From the NCBI GenBank assembly GCA_947631765.1, contig CANRMP010000006.1:97690-161689 (forward strand): 64,000 nt of DNA, given 5' to 3'. Source of the stretch: an uncultured Clostridia bacterium. Its GTDB lineage: Bacteria; Bacillota; Clostridia; Oscillospirales; CAG-272. How positions within the stretch are numbered: position 1 is the stretch's first letter; each line of letters starts with the position of its first letter. Under the pieces are notes generated by a model, which did no database searches, was not told the DNA's origin, and saw only the letters and a list, made by a program, of their open reading frames with translations. This document shows, piece after piece, positions 27,701-36,443 of the stretch. Made by a program: the position numbers and the translations under genes.

Positions 27701-28462
27701 TTATATTCTTTTTAGAAGCTCTTGGGCGACCTTGTCGTACATTATCGCGCCTTTTGAGTATCTGTCGAAAAATATCACGGGCATCCCGTAAGAAGGAGCC
27801 TCGGTTATCCTTATATTTCGAACTATTTGGGTTTTAAAGAGCTTTTCTTTGTAATATTTCTCAATTTCGGCAAGAACCTGCCGTGCAAGATTTAAACGCT
27901 TGTCATACATAGTGATGAGTATGCCGGTTATATCGAGCTTTTCGTTGTAAAGCTTTTTAACCTGTTTAATTGAAAGCATTATTTGCGAGAGACCTTCGAG
28001 CGAGTAATATTCGCATGTCATAGGAATTATCACACCGTCCGAGGCGGCAAGCGCATTGATGGTCAGTGTTCCGAGGGAGGGCGGGCAGTCGATGATTATA
28101 TAATCGTATTCCTCTTTTATAGCTTCAAGTCTGCCTTTAAGCTGCAAATTTCTGTTTTCATATTCGGATAAAGCAAGCTCTGCGCCCGCAAGGTCAAGAT
28201 TTGAGGGGATAAGATACAGCCCTTTAAATCTTGTTTCAATTACCGCTTCATGAGGATCTATTTCCGATGTTATAAGGTCAAAACTGCTTACCTTTACCTC
28301 TCGTCTGCTTATTCCCAACCCGCTTGTGGCGTTTCCCTGCGAGTCAAGGTCAATTAGCAGAATTTTTTTCTTTTTTACCGTTAATGCGGCGGCGATATTT
28401 ACGGCGGAGGTTGTTTTTCCGACCCCGCCTTTTTGATTAGAAAATGAAATGATTTTTCCCAT
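27701..28462 (-). CDS. parA: Chromosome partitioning ATPase ParA (Soj)
   Basis: Deviant Walker A ATPase with NQKGGVGKTTSAVNIAAAL at residues 9-27, Walker A' region DLDSQGNATSGLG, and DYIIIDCPPSLGTLTINAL. 253 residues, the short chromosomal Soj type without an extra N-terminal DNA-binding domain. It drives origin segregation with ParB and in Bacillus also regulates DnaA. Confidence 0.96.
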   Translation of the reverse strand: MGKIISFSNQKGGVGKTTSAVNIAAALTVKKKKILLIDLDSQGNATSGLGISRREVKVSSFDLITSEIDPHEAVIETRFKGLYLIPSNLDLAGAELALSEYENRNLQLKGRLEAIKEEYDYIIIDCPPSLGTLTINALAASDGVIIPMTCEYYSLEGLSQIMLSIKQVKKLYNEKLDITGILITMYDKRLNLARQVLAEIEKYYKEKLFKTQIVRNIRITEAPSYGMPVIFFDRYSKGAIMYDKVAQELLKRI

Positions 28463-28576
28463 ATTTGCCCGTCCTTAATGCTTTACCGAATTATATCATT
28501 TTATATCTGTTCGACTATATATTATAAACTTTTTAATTTCAAATGTCAACACTATGAAGCGCGATATTTAAATTTA

Positions 28577-28592
28577 TGTTTCATGTGAAACA
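28577..28592. promoter_or_regulatory. parS site 1
   Basis: TGTTTCATGTGAAACA, one base different from the parS consensus TGTTTCACGTGAAACA (T for C in the centre), 115 nt upstream of parA. The outer arms are perfectly palindromic. Confidence 0.8.
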
Positions 28593-28633
28593 ATTCGACT
28601 GCATGTTTTATAAATTCTTATTAAACGGCAAAA

Positions 28634-28649
28634 TGTTTCATGTGAAACA
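28634..28649. promoter_or_regulatory. parS site 2
   Basis: Identical to parS site 1, its centre 57 nt away, ending exactly next to the stop codon of the Noc-like gene. The pair lies in the noc-parA intergenic segment. Confidence 0.8.
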
Positions 28650-29558
28650 TTACGGCTTTTTAACCTTAATAACGTATGTGTACTCTTCGTCACTTTCGCA
28701 TTTTTCCGCAGTTACGCGCACGCCCGATCGCCTGAGCTTGTTAAGCGATCCCTCAATGCTGTTAAATACAATTCTTATGTCTTTAAAAATCATGCGATCG
28801 CTCGGGGTGTAGTGCTTGTCCTTGTTCGCAATCACTTTTTGCATATCTTCTTCAAATGCTTTAAAATAATCAGTCAGGGTGACTATCACGTAGTCTCTAA
28901 AACGAACGTCGCGTATTGCCGCTATTTCACAAAGCAGATTTTCAAGCGATATCTTTTTAAGAGCGACGATTTCCGAAGCTTTAAGCAAACTGATGTCAAT
29001 CAGCGAGCCTATCTTTTGGTCGGACAGCAGGGAGACAGAGCTTATAAGCTCTCGGTCAAGCGCGCCGCTGCCAAGTATGTCTCCTACCTTTCGCCCGTAT
29101 TCCAAAATGTCGCCGCATTCGCCGCAAATTCTGAGCACTTTTGCTACCTGTTCGGAGCAGGGAAGCAGAGTGCAAAAAACCTCCTTGCGACCGAGCATTT
29201 TAATTGCCTCAAGCCGCTTTGCACCGTCAATTACTTTGTAGCGCTTCTTGTCGGTTTTGTATATTGTTATCGGAAGCATCATTCCGTGCTCCCTGATACT
29301 TGCGGCAAGCCTTGCCGTTTCGACCTTGTTTAGGCTTTTAACTCTTTCATCCGCTTCGATCTGCTCTACCCTTATGTACTTGCTTACAGTTAAACTATCT
29401 CTATGAAAAAGCATGTCAAGAGGCGTTGCCTTTTTTTCAAGATAGCCGGCAAATTGCTTTTCGTCCTCTCTGTATATGCTGTTTTCATCTTCCGACTCTG
29501 TGATCTCTTCGGTTTTTTCACTATTGGTAAATATTAGATTTAGAATTTTTTCCTTCAT
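28650..29558 (-). CDS. ParB-domain protein, Noc-like
   Basis: 302 residues with a ParB-type N-terminal domain (VSKYIRVEQIEADERVKSLNK then LAASIREHGMMLPITIYKT) and a position just upstream of parA-parB, where Firmicutes carry the nucleoid-occlusion protein Noc. The nucleotide-binding box, GERRxRA in ParB and Noc, reads DGAKRLEAIK, so CTP binding may be altered or lost. The first 40 residues are acidic and do not look like Noc's basic amphipathic membrane-binding helix. I therefore call it Noc-like by synteny; a divergent ParB paralogue with another job is possible. Confidence 0.65.
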   Translation of the reverse strand: MKEKILNLIFTNSEKTEEITESEDENSIYREDEKQFAGYLEKKATPLDMLFHRDSLTVSKYIRVEQIEADERVKSLNKVETARLAASIREHGMMLPITIYKTDKKRYKVIDGAKRLEAIKMLGRKEVFCTLLPCSEQVAKVLRICGECGDILEYGRKVGDILGSGALDRELISSVSLLSDQKIGSLIDISLLKASEIVALKKISLENLLCEIAAIRDVRFRDYVIVTLTDYFKAFEEDMQKVIANKDKHYTPSDRMIFKDIRIVFNSIEGSLNKLRRSGVRVTAEKCESDEEYTYVIKVKKP

Positions 29559-29762
29559 GTTCCTATCCTATCTTCGTCTTGCGAAGCCTTTCTTTGACTT
29601 AAGTACAGATATTATATCACTCTTGAAAGGAAAAAATTGCTATATTATGTCTAAATGCATTGCAAAATCAAAAAATATGAATTGACTTTGCGTTCTCACC
29701 TGTGCGTTGAATCTGTAGGGAAGGGTCCGTAAGGGCAAGACGGCGAAACGCCCCTGCGGCAT

Positions 29763-30947
29763 TTAGCCGAGGAGCGTTTCAATTCTATGCAGAGCCTCAC
29801 GGGTACGGTCAATATCGCCGAAGCCCGAAAGTCTGAAATATCCTTCTCCGTTTACTCCAAAGCCCTCGCCCGGAGTACCGACCACGTTGCATTTTGTCAA
29901 AAGCAGGTCGAAGAAGTCCCAGGATTTCATGTCGTTCGGGCATTTGAGCCAGATATACGGGCTGTTTTTTCCGCCGTAATACTTTATGTTCAGCTTATCG
30001 AAGGTTTTCATCATATTAGCTGTGTTGGTGCGGTAGTAATCGATATTTTGACGAACCTGTTTAATGCCTTCTTCGGTGAGCACTGCCGCCGCGCCCCTTT
30101 GAATTATGTAGGCAACGCCGTTGAATTTTGTCGATTGGCGGCGCTTCCAGAGAGAGAGCAGGGAAGTGTTTTCAAATATAAGCTCGGCGGGGATTACTGT
30201 ATAGCCGCATCTTGTGCCGGTAAAGCCGGCGGTTTTTGAGAAGGAGCAAAACTCAATTGCGCACTTGCGGGCGCCCTCAATTTCAAAAATGCTTCTCGGA
30301 CAGGATTTTTCGCTTACGAAAATCTCATAGGCGGCGTCGTACAGAATAACTGCGTTATGCGAGAGAGCAAAGTTTACCCAAGCTTTAAGCTGTTCTCTTG
30401 TATATGCCGCGCCTGTGGGATTGTTGGGAGAGCACAGGTAAATTATGTCGCCCGACATGCTTTCATCCGGAAGCGGGAGAAAGGAATTTGACTCGTTTGA
30501 GGAAATAAACTTGATTTTCCGACCGTCCATTACGTTTGTGTCATAATACACGGGATATACCGGATCGGGGATAAGCACGGTGTTGTCGGTTGAGAAAATG
30601 TCAAGGATGTTTGCAACGTCTTCCTTTGCGCCGCTCGTGACGCAAATCTCGTTTGTATCGACCGTGACGCCCATTTCTCTTTTGTAGTAGTCTTGAATGG
30701 CAAGAAGCAGAAAATCCTCGCCGTACGCTTCGGGATATCCGTGGAAGGTCTCTTTAACGCCCATTTCCCGCGCGGCGTTCTCCATGGCGGTAACGGCTGC
30801 CTGACAAAGGGGCAGGGTAACGTCGCCGATTCCCATTTTAATAATATCCGCGTCGGGGTGGGACGCCTTGTAGGCGGCGGTTTTCTGAGCTATATCTCTA
30901 AAAAGGTAAGAAGGTTTGAGGTTGTTAAAATTGCTGTTTATCTTCAT
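29763..30947 (-). CDS. dapL: LL-diaminopimelate aminotransferase
   Basis: PLP enzyme converting tetrahydrodipicolinate directly to LL-diaminopimelate, the lysine and peptidoglycan shortcut common in Clostridia. The start at ATG 30947 gives MKINSNFNNLKPSYLFRDIA, close to the family N-terminus; the TTG five codons earlier is unlikely. PLP lysine is in CSFSKTAGFTGTRCGYTV, with the YLCSPNNPTGAAYT motif before it. 394 residues. dapF is directly upstream, so two successive steps of the pathway lie together. Confidence 0.93.
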   Translation of the reverse strand: MKINSNFNNLKPSYLFRDIAQKTAAYKASHPDADIIKMGIGDVTLPLCQAAVTAMENAAREMGVKETFHGYPEAYGEDFLLLAIQDYYKREMGVTVDTNEICVTSGAKEDVANILDIFSTDNTVLIPDPVYPVYYDTNVMDGRKIKFISSNESNSFLPLPDESMSGDIIYLCSPNNPTGAAYTREQLKAWVNFALSHNAVILYDAAYEIFVSEKSCPRSIFEIEGARKCAIEFCSFSKTAGFTGTRCGYTVIPAELIFENTSLLSLWKRRQSTKFNGVAYIIQRGAAAVLTEEGIKQVRQNIDYYRTNTANMMKTFDKLNIKYYGGKNSPYIWLKCPNDMKSWDFFDLLLTKCNVVGTPGEGFGVNGEGYFRLSGFGDIDRTREALHRIETLLG

Positions 30948-31008
30948 GTTATGACCGTCCAATTCTCTCTACTTTCTGAAAAAGCCTATATTTTTCGGAC
31001 TTTGCGAA

Positions 31009-31866
31009 TCAGTAATCAATGTCGATTACTCCTCTGAAAGCCTCCACCGCCTCGCCGGTCATATAGACCGTCTCGTCGGTGTAGCGTATGGTAAGCTCGC
31101 CTCCGAGCAGTTTTACCTTTACGTCGGTATTTTTATCGCACAAGCCGTTTTCACATGCGGCGACAACCGCCGCGCAGGTACCTGTGCCGCACGCCCAGGT
31201 TTCGCCGCTTCCGCGTTCCCAAACGCGCATTTCAAGGTGAGTTTTGTCAATGAATTTAACAAATTCGGTGTTGACTCTTTCGGGAAAGATAGAGTCTCGT
31301 TCAAATCTCGGTCCTGCGCTCTGTATGTCAAAGTTCTTAAGATCGAAATCCTGCGGCACAAAGAGCACGCAGTGCGGATTTCCCATACTTACGCAGGTAA
31401 CCTTGTGATAATGCGTGCCGACAAATATTGTCTCGCCGATTATCGGCTTGTTTGAAGCGCTTTTTACGGGTATACTGTCGGGTGTGAAGGAGGGGGTGCC
31501 CATATCAACGGTGGCGCGCACAACCTTGTCATTTTGTATTTCCAGTTTGATTTTTTTAATTCCCGCGGGGGTCTCGATGCAAAGCGGATTGTTTTTTGAG
31601 ATATTGTTATCGTAGACGAATTTTGCGACACAGCGGATTCCGTTTCCGCACATTTTTCCCTCGCTTCCGTCGGCGTTGAACATTCTCATCGAAGCGTCGG
31701 CTTTCTCAGAAGGACCGACAAGAATTATCCCGTCTCCGCCGATGTAAAAATGTCTTTGAGAGAGCTTAATTGCAAGCTCTCCGGGATTATGTATTTTGTG
31801 CCTGAAACAGTCAATGTAAATATAGTCGTTTCCGCAGCCGTGCATTTTAATAAAGTCAAGCTTCAT
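31009..31866 (-). CDS. dapF: Diaminopimelate epimerase
   Basis: Converts LL- to meso-diaminopimelate without cofactors. The start at ATG 31866 (MKLDFIKMHGCGNDYIYIDC) follows AGGAG; the frame to 31890 is only an extension. The two catalytic cysteines sit in CGNGIRCVAKF and in WACGTGTCAAV. 285 residues. It is followed by dapL 61 nt downstream. Confidence 0.95.
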   Translation of the reverse strand: MKLDFIKMHGCGNDYIYIDCFRHKIHNPGELAIKLSQRHFYIGGDGIILVGPSEKADASMRMFNADGSEGKMCGNGIRCVAKFVYDNNISKNNPLCIETPAGIKKIKLEIQNDKVVRATVDMGTPSFTPDSIPVKSASNKPIIGETIFVGTHYHKVTCVSMGNPHCVLFVPQDFDLKNFDIQSAGPRFERDSIFPERVNTEFVKFIDKTHLEMRVWERGSGETWACGTGTCAAVVAACENGLCDKNTDVKVKLLGGELTIRYTDETVYMTGEAVEAFRGVIDIDY

Positions 31867-32051
31867 ACCGTCACTATCTCCTAATGCCATATGAAAATAA
31901 AATTATAGGTGGTGCGGCATATACAGAAGCGCCGCACACAACACCATTTTAGGATTATACACCTTTTTTCACTCAGTGTCAAGACAAGGCGCCGCACTTT
32001 TTAAAAGTTTTTGCACACTAAAAAGGCGCCGCGCGGCGTAAAACCCGCGTG

Positions 32052-33134
32052 TCATATTTCAAGCTTCATATCTCCGGTTTTGATAAATCCCGCTTTTCTC
32101 ATTATTTCGTTAAACACAAACGCCGCGACGGCGGGAACAACAAAGCAAAGAAGCAGAACCCCGACAATCACAGAAGTTGAAGCGCCGCTTGAAGCGAATA
32201 TGCCGAGCGGTCCGACAAGTCCGCAAGTACCCATACCGGCAGAAACGCCCGAGCATTTCAAGTTGAATACAACGGCGGAAAGCGCGCCGCAAATCCCTCC
32301 GGCAAGGGTCGGGGCGATCCAAATCTGAGGCTTTTGACAGATATTCCCCATTTGAAGCATAGAGGTTCCGAGCCCCTGCGCGACAAGCCCGCCCCATTTG
32401 TTCTCTCGAAATGAAATGACGGCAAAGCCTATCATCTGCGCACAGCAGCCGACTGCCGCCGCGCCGCCCGCAAGGAGCATTGCCTCGGAATTTGCAGACG
32501 ATTCGATTATTGCGGGATTAAAAATCATGGCGCAAAGCGCGGCGGAAGAGATTGGCAGGGTAAGTATAACGCCCACCACAATTGCAACGACGATACCCAT
32601 AAACAGCGGAGCCCACGCCATGGCAATGCCGATAAATTCCGCAAGATAGTAAATGAGAACCGAAACGGCGGGGCAGATGACAAGCGATATCCCGTATCCC
32701 GCAAGAATTGTCACAACCGGAGTTACAAGTATGTCAACAGGAGTTTCCTTTGAGACGATTTTTCCTATTTCACAGGCGACTATCACCGCAAAGAAGGCGC
32801 CCGCAGGTCCCGCGCTCAGCGTGCTGCCACCGAAGGTAATTGTGAAAGAATTGCCGATGTGACCTACCACGGCGCAGGAGTACATAACAAGAGCGGGGGC
32901 TTTTAAAGAATATGCAATTGCAACGCCTATTGCCATTCCGGTTGCCGCCTGAGCGTAGGTTTTTATATCGGTGCAGAATTTTAGATTGAAGGTGTCGCCG
33001 AGCGAGCCGAAAATAGTTCCGATAAGGAGCGTGGCAAAAAGACCGAGCGCCATGGCGCCCATAGCGTCGATAAAATATCTTTTTGCGCTTATTTCAATAT
33101 TTTTCCTCTGAAAAAAGCTTTTAATTTTTCCCAT
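32052..33134 (-). CDS. PTS-IIC-like membrane protein (PfoR-type family)
   Basis: 360 residues with about nine hydrophobic segments rich in Gly and Ala, matching the EIIC_2/PfoR family of proteins annotated as PTS transporter subunit IIC (GAMALGLFATLLIGTIFG, then GPAGAFFAVIVACEIGK, then GPLGIFASS). No IIA or IIB domain or partner gene is near, so sugar phosphorylation through a PTS is not established. It has its own promoter, divergent from the mgsA-like gene. Confidence 0.75.
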   Translation of the reverse strand: MGKIKSFFQRKNIEISAKRYFIDAMGAMALGLFATLLIGTIFGSLGDTFNLKFCTDIKTYAQAATGMAIGVAIAYSLKAPALVMYSCAVVGHIGNSFTITFGGSTLSAGPAGAFFAVIVACEIGKIVSKETPVDILVTPVVTILAGYGISLVICPAVSVLIYYLAEFIGIAMAWAPLFMGIVVAIVVGVILTLPISSAALCAMIFNPAIIESSANSEAMLLAGGAAAVGCCAQMIGFAVISFRENKWGGLVAQGLGTSMLQMGNICQKPQIWIAPTLAGGICGALSAVVFNLKCSGVSAGMGTCGLVGPLGIFASSGASTSVIVGVLLLCFVVPAVAAFVFNEIMRKAGFIKTGDMKLEI

Positions 33135-33217
33135 TTTTTATTCCTTTCGCCATAAAGTCAAAAGAGATTTTAAAACCGGATACCCGAAATAATTGTAAAA
33201 CATCAATTATTATGAAG

Positions 33218-33246
33218 ATTATATACCCGTAAAGCAAATTTGTCAA
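33218..33246 (-). promoter_or_regulatory. Promoter of the PTS-IIC-like gene
   Basis: Minus strand TTGACA-N17-TATAAT, about 85 nt before the start codon, arranged back to back with the mgsA-like promoter. Confidence 0.8.
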
Positions 33247-33288
33247 TGTAAAAATGTCACAAAGTGCCGTAAAATAAGCCTAAAATTA

Positions 33289-33317
33289 TTGACAAGATGC
33301 TTAATTTGTGATAGAAT
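33289..33317 (+). promoter_or_regulatory. Promoter of the mgsA-like gene
   Basis: Plus strand TTGACA-N17-TAGAAT, about 50 nt before the start codon. The 43 nt between its -35 and the divergent promoter's -35 could hold a shared operator, but I see no clear palindrome. Confidence 0.75.
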
Positions 33318-33370
33318 AGTTCCAACTACAAACACAACAACCTTAATCTTATCATTATACGGAGGGGCAC

Positions 33371-33781
33371 ATGGAAATAGCAATTATAGCGGACGATACG
33401 AAAAAAGAGTTACTGACCGAATTCTGCATGGCATATTATGAAATACTCAGCAAGCATTCCATATGTGCCACCTCGACCACCGGCAAATATATTGCGGATG
33501 CGACAGGGCTTGAAATAGAGCGAGTTATGGCGGGCTCGCAGGGCGGGGCAGAGCAAATCGCCCAAAGAATTGCTTACAACGAAATCGACCTGCTCCTCTT
33601 CTTCAGGGGAACTCTTATGAACAGGACGGTAAGCGAGGTGGAAAACACGCTTCTGCGCCTTTGCGACACCTATACGATACCTGTTGCGACAAACATTGCC
33701 ACAGCGGAGATTCTTGTTATGGCGCTTGACCGAGGAGATCTTGATTGGCGCAAGCTTGTCAACCCGAGACACAGCAAATAA
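33371..33781 (+). CDS. Methylglyoxal-synthase-like protein lacking catalytic residues
   Basis: 136 residues with the methylglyoxal synthase fold pattern: FCMAYYEILSKHSICAT, STTGKYIADATGLE, AGSQGG, RIAYNEIDLLLFF and PVATNIATAEILV. The residues needed for catalysis are gone. Aligned with the E. coli enzyme, His19 is Asp8, Asp71 is Ala60 (GGDQQ is GGAEQ), Asp91 is Gly80 (FF-x-DPL is FFRGTL), and His98 and Asp101 are Val87 and Val90. Phosphate-site Thr-Thr-Gly remains. It has its own promoter, the ribosome site GGAGGGGCAC, and lies 104 nt ahead of pyruvate kinase. A phosphate-ligand sensor or regulator is plausible but unproven. Confidence 0.8.
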   Translation: MEIAIIADDTKKELLTEFCMAYYEILSKHSICATSTTGKYIADATGLEIERVMAGSQGGAEQIAQRIAYNEIDLLLFFRGTLMNRTVSEVENTLLRLCDTYTIPVATNIATAEILVMALDRGDLDWRKLVNPRHSK

Positions 33782-33885
33782 AAGCGGTACGGGCTGCCCT
33801 GTTTATTTTTTTAGTGGGGCAGTCTTATTTTGTATTGACCGTTTTTGTCACCTAACGGTTAAATTAATATAAAAGGAGAAAAAAC

Positions 33886-35322
33886 ATGAGTAACAGCGGT
33901 CAAATAAGAAAAACCAAGATAGTTTGCACTTTAGGTCCTGCAAGCAGCAGTGAAAAGATGATAGAACAGCTTATTGACGCGGGAATGAATGTGGCAAGGC
34001 TGAACTTTTCCCACAACACCCACGACTATCACAAGGAGGTTATCGACAACGTCAAGAGGGTGCGCGCAAGGCTTAAGACCCCCATTGCAATTATGCTTGA
34101 CACCAAGGGCCCCGAAATACGCCTTAGAACCTTTGAAAACGATTCGGTAATCCTTAAAGAGGGAGATTTATTCACCCTTACCTCAAGAGAGGTTGTCGGA
34201 AACGAAAAAGAGTGTTCGATATCATATCCCGACCTGCCGTCACAGCTTAGAGAGGGCAATATCATACTTATCGATGACGGAAAAATCAGATTGCGCGTTG
34301 AAAGCACCGGCGAAACGGATATTGTCTGCCGGGTTACCGAGGGAGGCAAGGTCTCAAACCGCAAGAGCATAAACGTGCCCAATACTCATCTTGAAATGCC
34401 GTATATGTCGGCGGCGGACGAAAGCGACCTGCTTTTCGGGATTGAAAACGACGTGGATTTCGTTGCGGCTTCCTTTGTGAGGTGCGCAAAGGACGTTATC
34501 GATCTCAGAAAATTTTTAAATTACCACGGCGGACATAAAATAAGAATTATTTCAAAGATCGAAAATATTGAAGGCGTTAACAATTTTGACGAGATACTCG
34601 AATATTCGGACGGAATAATGGTCGCAAGAGGCGATATGGGCGTTGAGGTCGACTTTGAAAAGCTACCGGGTATTCAGAAAAAGTTCATCAGAAAATGTTA
34701 CTCGGCGGGAAAAATGGTCATAACCGCCACCCAAATGCTTGAATCGATGATACACAGCACCACGCCCACAAGAGCCGAAATAACCGATGTGGCAAACGCC
34801 GTTTTCGACGGCACCTCCGCCATTATGCTTTCAGGCGAGACCGCCATGGGCGATCACCCGGTAAAGGTCGTTCAGGTCATGGCAAAAATAGCTCTGCAAG
34901 CGGAGGAGGACTGCTTTGAAATGGAAGTTTTCAAGGGCATGACTCACGATATTGATTTTTCGGATATCACAAACGCCATATGCGACGCCGCCTGCACCAC
35001 CGCCAAGGATTTGAACGCCGCCGCGATTATTGCCGTTACCAAGGGCGGCTCAACCGCAAGGCGCGTCTCCAAATTCCGCCCCTTTATCCCGATAGTTGCG
35101 GCTACCCCCGACCCGAAAACCTTTTGCCAGCTTTCGCTGTCCTGGGGTGTGTATCCCGTGCTCTCGCTCGAACAAAACGACACCGACCGCCTGTTTATGC
35201 ACGCGATTGACTGCGCGCGCCAGATAGACATTGTAAACAAGGGCGACCGCGTTGTGGTAACCGCAGGAGTGCCGCTCAATATTGCGGGAACCACAAATAT
35301 TCTAAAGGTTGAAATAGTGTAA
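33886..35322 (+). CDS. pyk: Pyruvate kinase
   Basis: Last ATP-forming step of glycolysis. The motifs MLDTKGPEIRL, ISKIENIEGV with the catalytic lysine, MVARGDMGVEV and ITATQMLESM are intact. 478 residues, that is the A, B and C domains without the extra PEP-utiliser domain found on some Gram-positive enzymes. Ribosome site AAAAGGAG 7 nt before ATG. It follows the mgsA-like gene on the same strand and ends at a strong terminator. Confidence 0.96.
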   Translation: MSNSGQIRKTKIVCTLGPASSSEKMIEQLIDAGMNVARLNFSHNTHDYHKEVIDNVKRVRARLKTPIAIMLDTKGPEIRLRTFENDSVILKEGDLFTLTSREVVGNEKECSISYPDLPSQLREGNIILIDDGKIRLRVESTGETDIVCRVTEGGKVSNRKSINVPNTHLEMPYMSAADESDLLFGIENDVDFVAASFVRCAKDVIDLRKFLNYHGGHKIRIISKIENIEGVNNFDEILEYSDGIMVARGDMGVEVDFEKLPGIQKKFIRKCYSAGKMVITATQMLESMIHSTTPTRAEITDVANAVFDGTSAIMLSGETAMGDHPVKVVQVMAKIALQAEEDCFEMEVFKGMTHDIDFSDITNAICDAACTTAKDLNAAAIIAVTKGGSTARRVSKFRPFIPIVAATPDPKTFCQLSLSWGVYPVLSLEQNDTDRLFMHAIDCARQIDIVNKGDRVVVTAGVPLNIAGTTNILKVEIV

Positions 35323-35351
35323 GCTCAAAAAAGACGAAGAATAAATAAAGA

Positions 35352-35399
35352 TTCTGCAATAATTTTCGGTTTTTACCGATAATTATTGCAGAACTTTTT
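35352..35399 (+). terminator. Terminator after pyruvate kinase (bidirectional)
   Basis: TTCTGCAATAATT ... AATTATTGCAGAA long stem with a short loop, then CTTTTTAT. It lies 30 nt after pyk, between convergent genes, so it probably also ends transcription of the MORN-repeat gene from the other side. Confidence 0.85.
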
Positions 35400-35424
35400 A
35401 TATGAAATTTTGCCGCGTTTTTGC

Positions 35425-36360
35425 TCAGCCTTCCTTGCCGTTTTCACCGCCGGTATTTGTATCGTTTTGCGAGTCGCCGTTTTCGGGTTCGTCTTCGACA
35501 AGGACTATTTTGCCGTTTTCAAAATATCCGGTATAGCTTTGCCTGTTACTTCCTGTTGTCCAATAATAGGTTCCGTATCCGGTAATGGCGTTGCGCAAGA
35601 ACTGCCCTTCATAGCTTTCGCCGCTTGCCCAGGTATACTTTCCGTCACCGGTGCGGGTGTCCTCAAAAAAGTCGCCCTCATAAACGTCGCCCGTCGAAAA
35701 GATAAGCCGACCTTCGCCCTGCTTCATGTCGTTGACGTAGGTTCCGGTGTACATATTGCCGTTTGCCCAGGTATAAGTGCCGCTGCCGTTTCTCAAATCA
35801 TCCGAGTAGGAGCCAACGTAAATATCGGATTTTCCGCTGCTGTCCGGAGCCCAAGTATAGGTGCCCTGTCCGGATTTTTTGCCGTTTGAAAATTCGCCGA
35901 TATACGTGTCGCCGCTAAGATAGTAATAACTGCCGACGCCGCCAATATCATTGTACAAAAAACTGCCCTCATACACGTCCCCGCCCGAGAAGGTAAGGCT
36001 CCCCTGCCCGTGCCGCATCATTGAGGAGATTTCACCGACGTATTTGTCGCCGCTTGAATAGCTTAGAGTATATATAACCCGTCCGTCCAAAGTGGAGCCG
36101 TCCTTGAAGGAGTATGAGTCGGAATACGGGGTAATTTTTGCATTTGTGCCGTCACTGTAATAGATTTTGCCGCTTTTGGGGCTTCCGTTTTTGTCAACCG
36201 TTCCGATATATCTTATTTTGCCGTGTTCATTGGTGTTGTAAGTCACATAGCCAAAACCGGATATTTTCAGAATGAGAAAGGTGGCAAATATTAAGAGCGC
36301 GGCGCCGACTATTATAAAAATCAGCATATTTATTGGCTTCGGGCGTTTTTTTGCTGCCAT
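35425..36360 (-). CDS. Membrane-anchored MORN-repeat protein
   Basis: About 311 residues. A basic N-terminus (AAKKRPKP) and one transmembrane helix (residues about 13-33) are followed by a large outside or soluble part made of MORN repeats. At least seven copies of the Y-x-G-x-F-x-x-G-x-x-x-G-x-G-x-Y/L-x-(W/F)-x-x-G pattern are seen between about residues 105 and 290, then a Gly/Asn/Glu tail. MORN sheets bind lipids or proteins in other systems; no enzyme domain is present. ATG 36360 is used, with GTG 36369 as an alternative. Function unknown. Confidence 0.75.
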   Translation of the reverse strand: MAAKKRPKPINMLIFIIVGAALLIFATFLILKISGFGYVTYNTNEHGKIRYIGTVDKNGSPKSGKIYYSDGTNAKITPYSDSYSFKDGSTLDGRVIYTLSYSSGDKYVGEISSMMRHGQGSLTFSGGDVYEGSFLYNDIGGVGSYYYLSGDTYIGEFSNGKKSGQGTYTWAPDSSGKSDIYVGSYSDDLRNGSGTYTWANGNMYTGTYVNDMKQGEGRLIFSTGDVYEGDFFEDTRTGDGKYTWASGESYEGQFLRNAITGYGTYYWTTGSNRQSYTGYFENGKIVLVEDEPENGDSQNDTNTGGENGKEG

Positions 36361-36443
36361 GCTTAACACCGGCTTTCTTTAAAATAAACTAATTAGCTGA
36401 GTATAAACCTTGTTTTATCGGCTTATAGCCTGTATGTTTTTAC

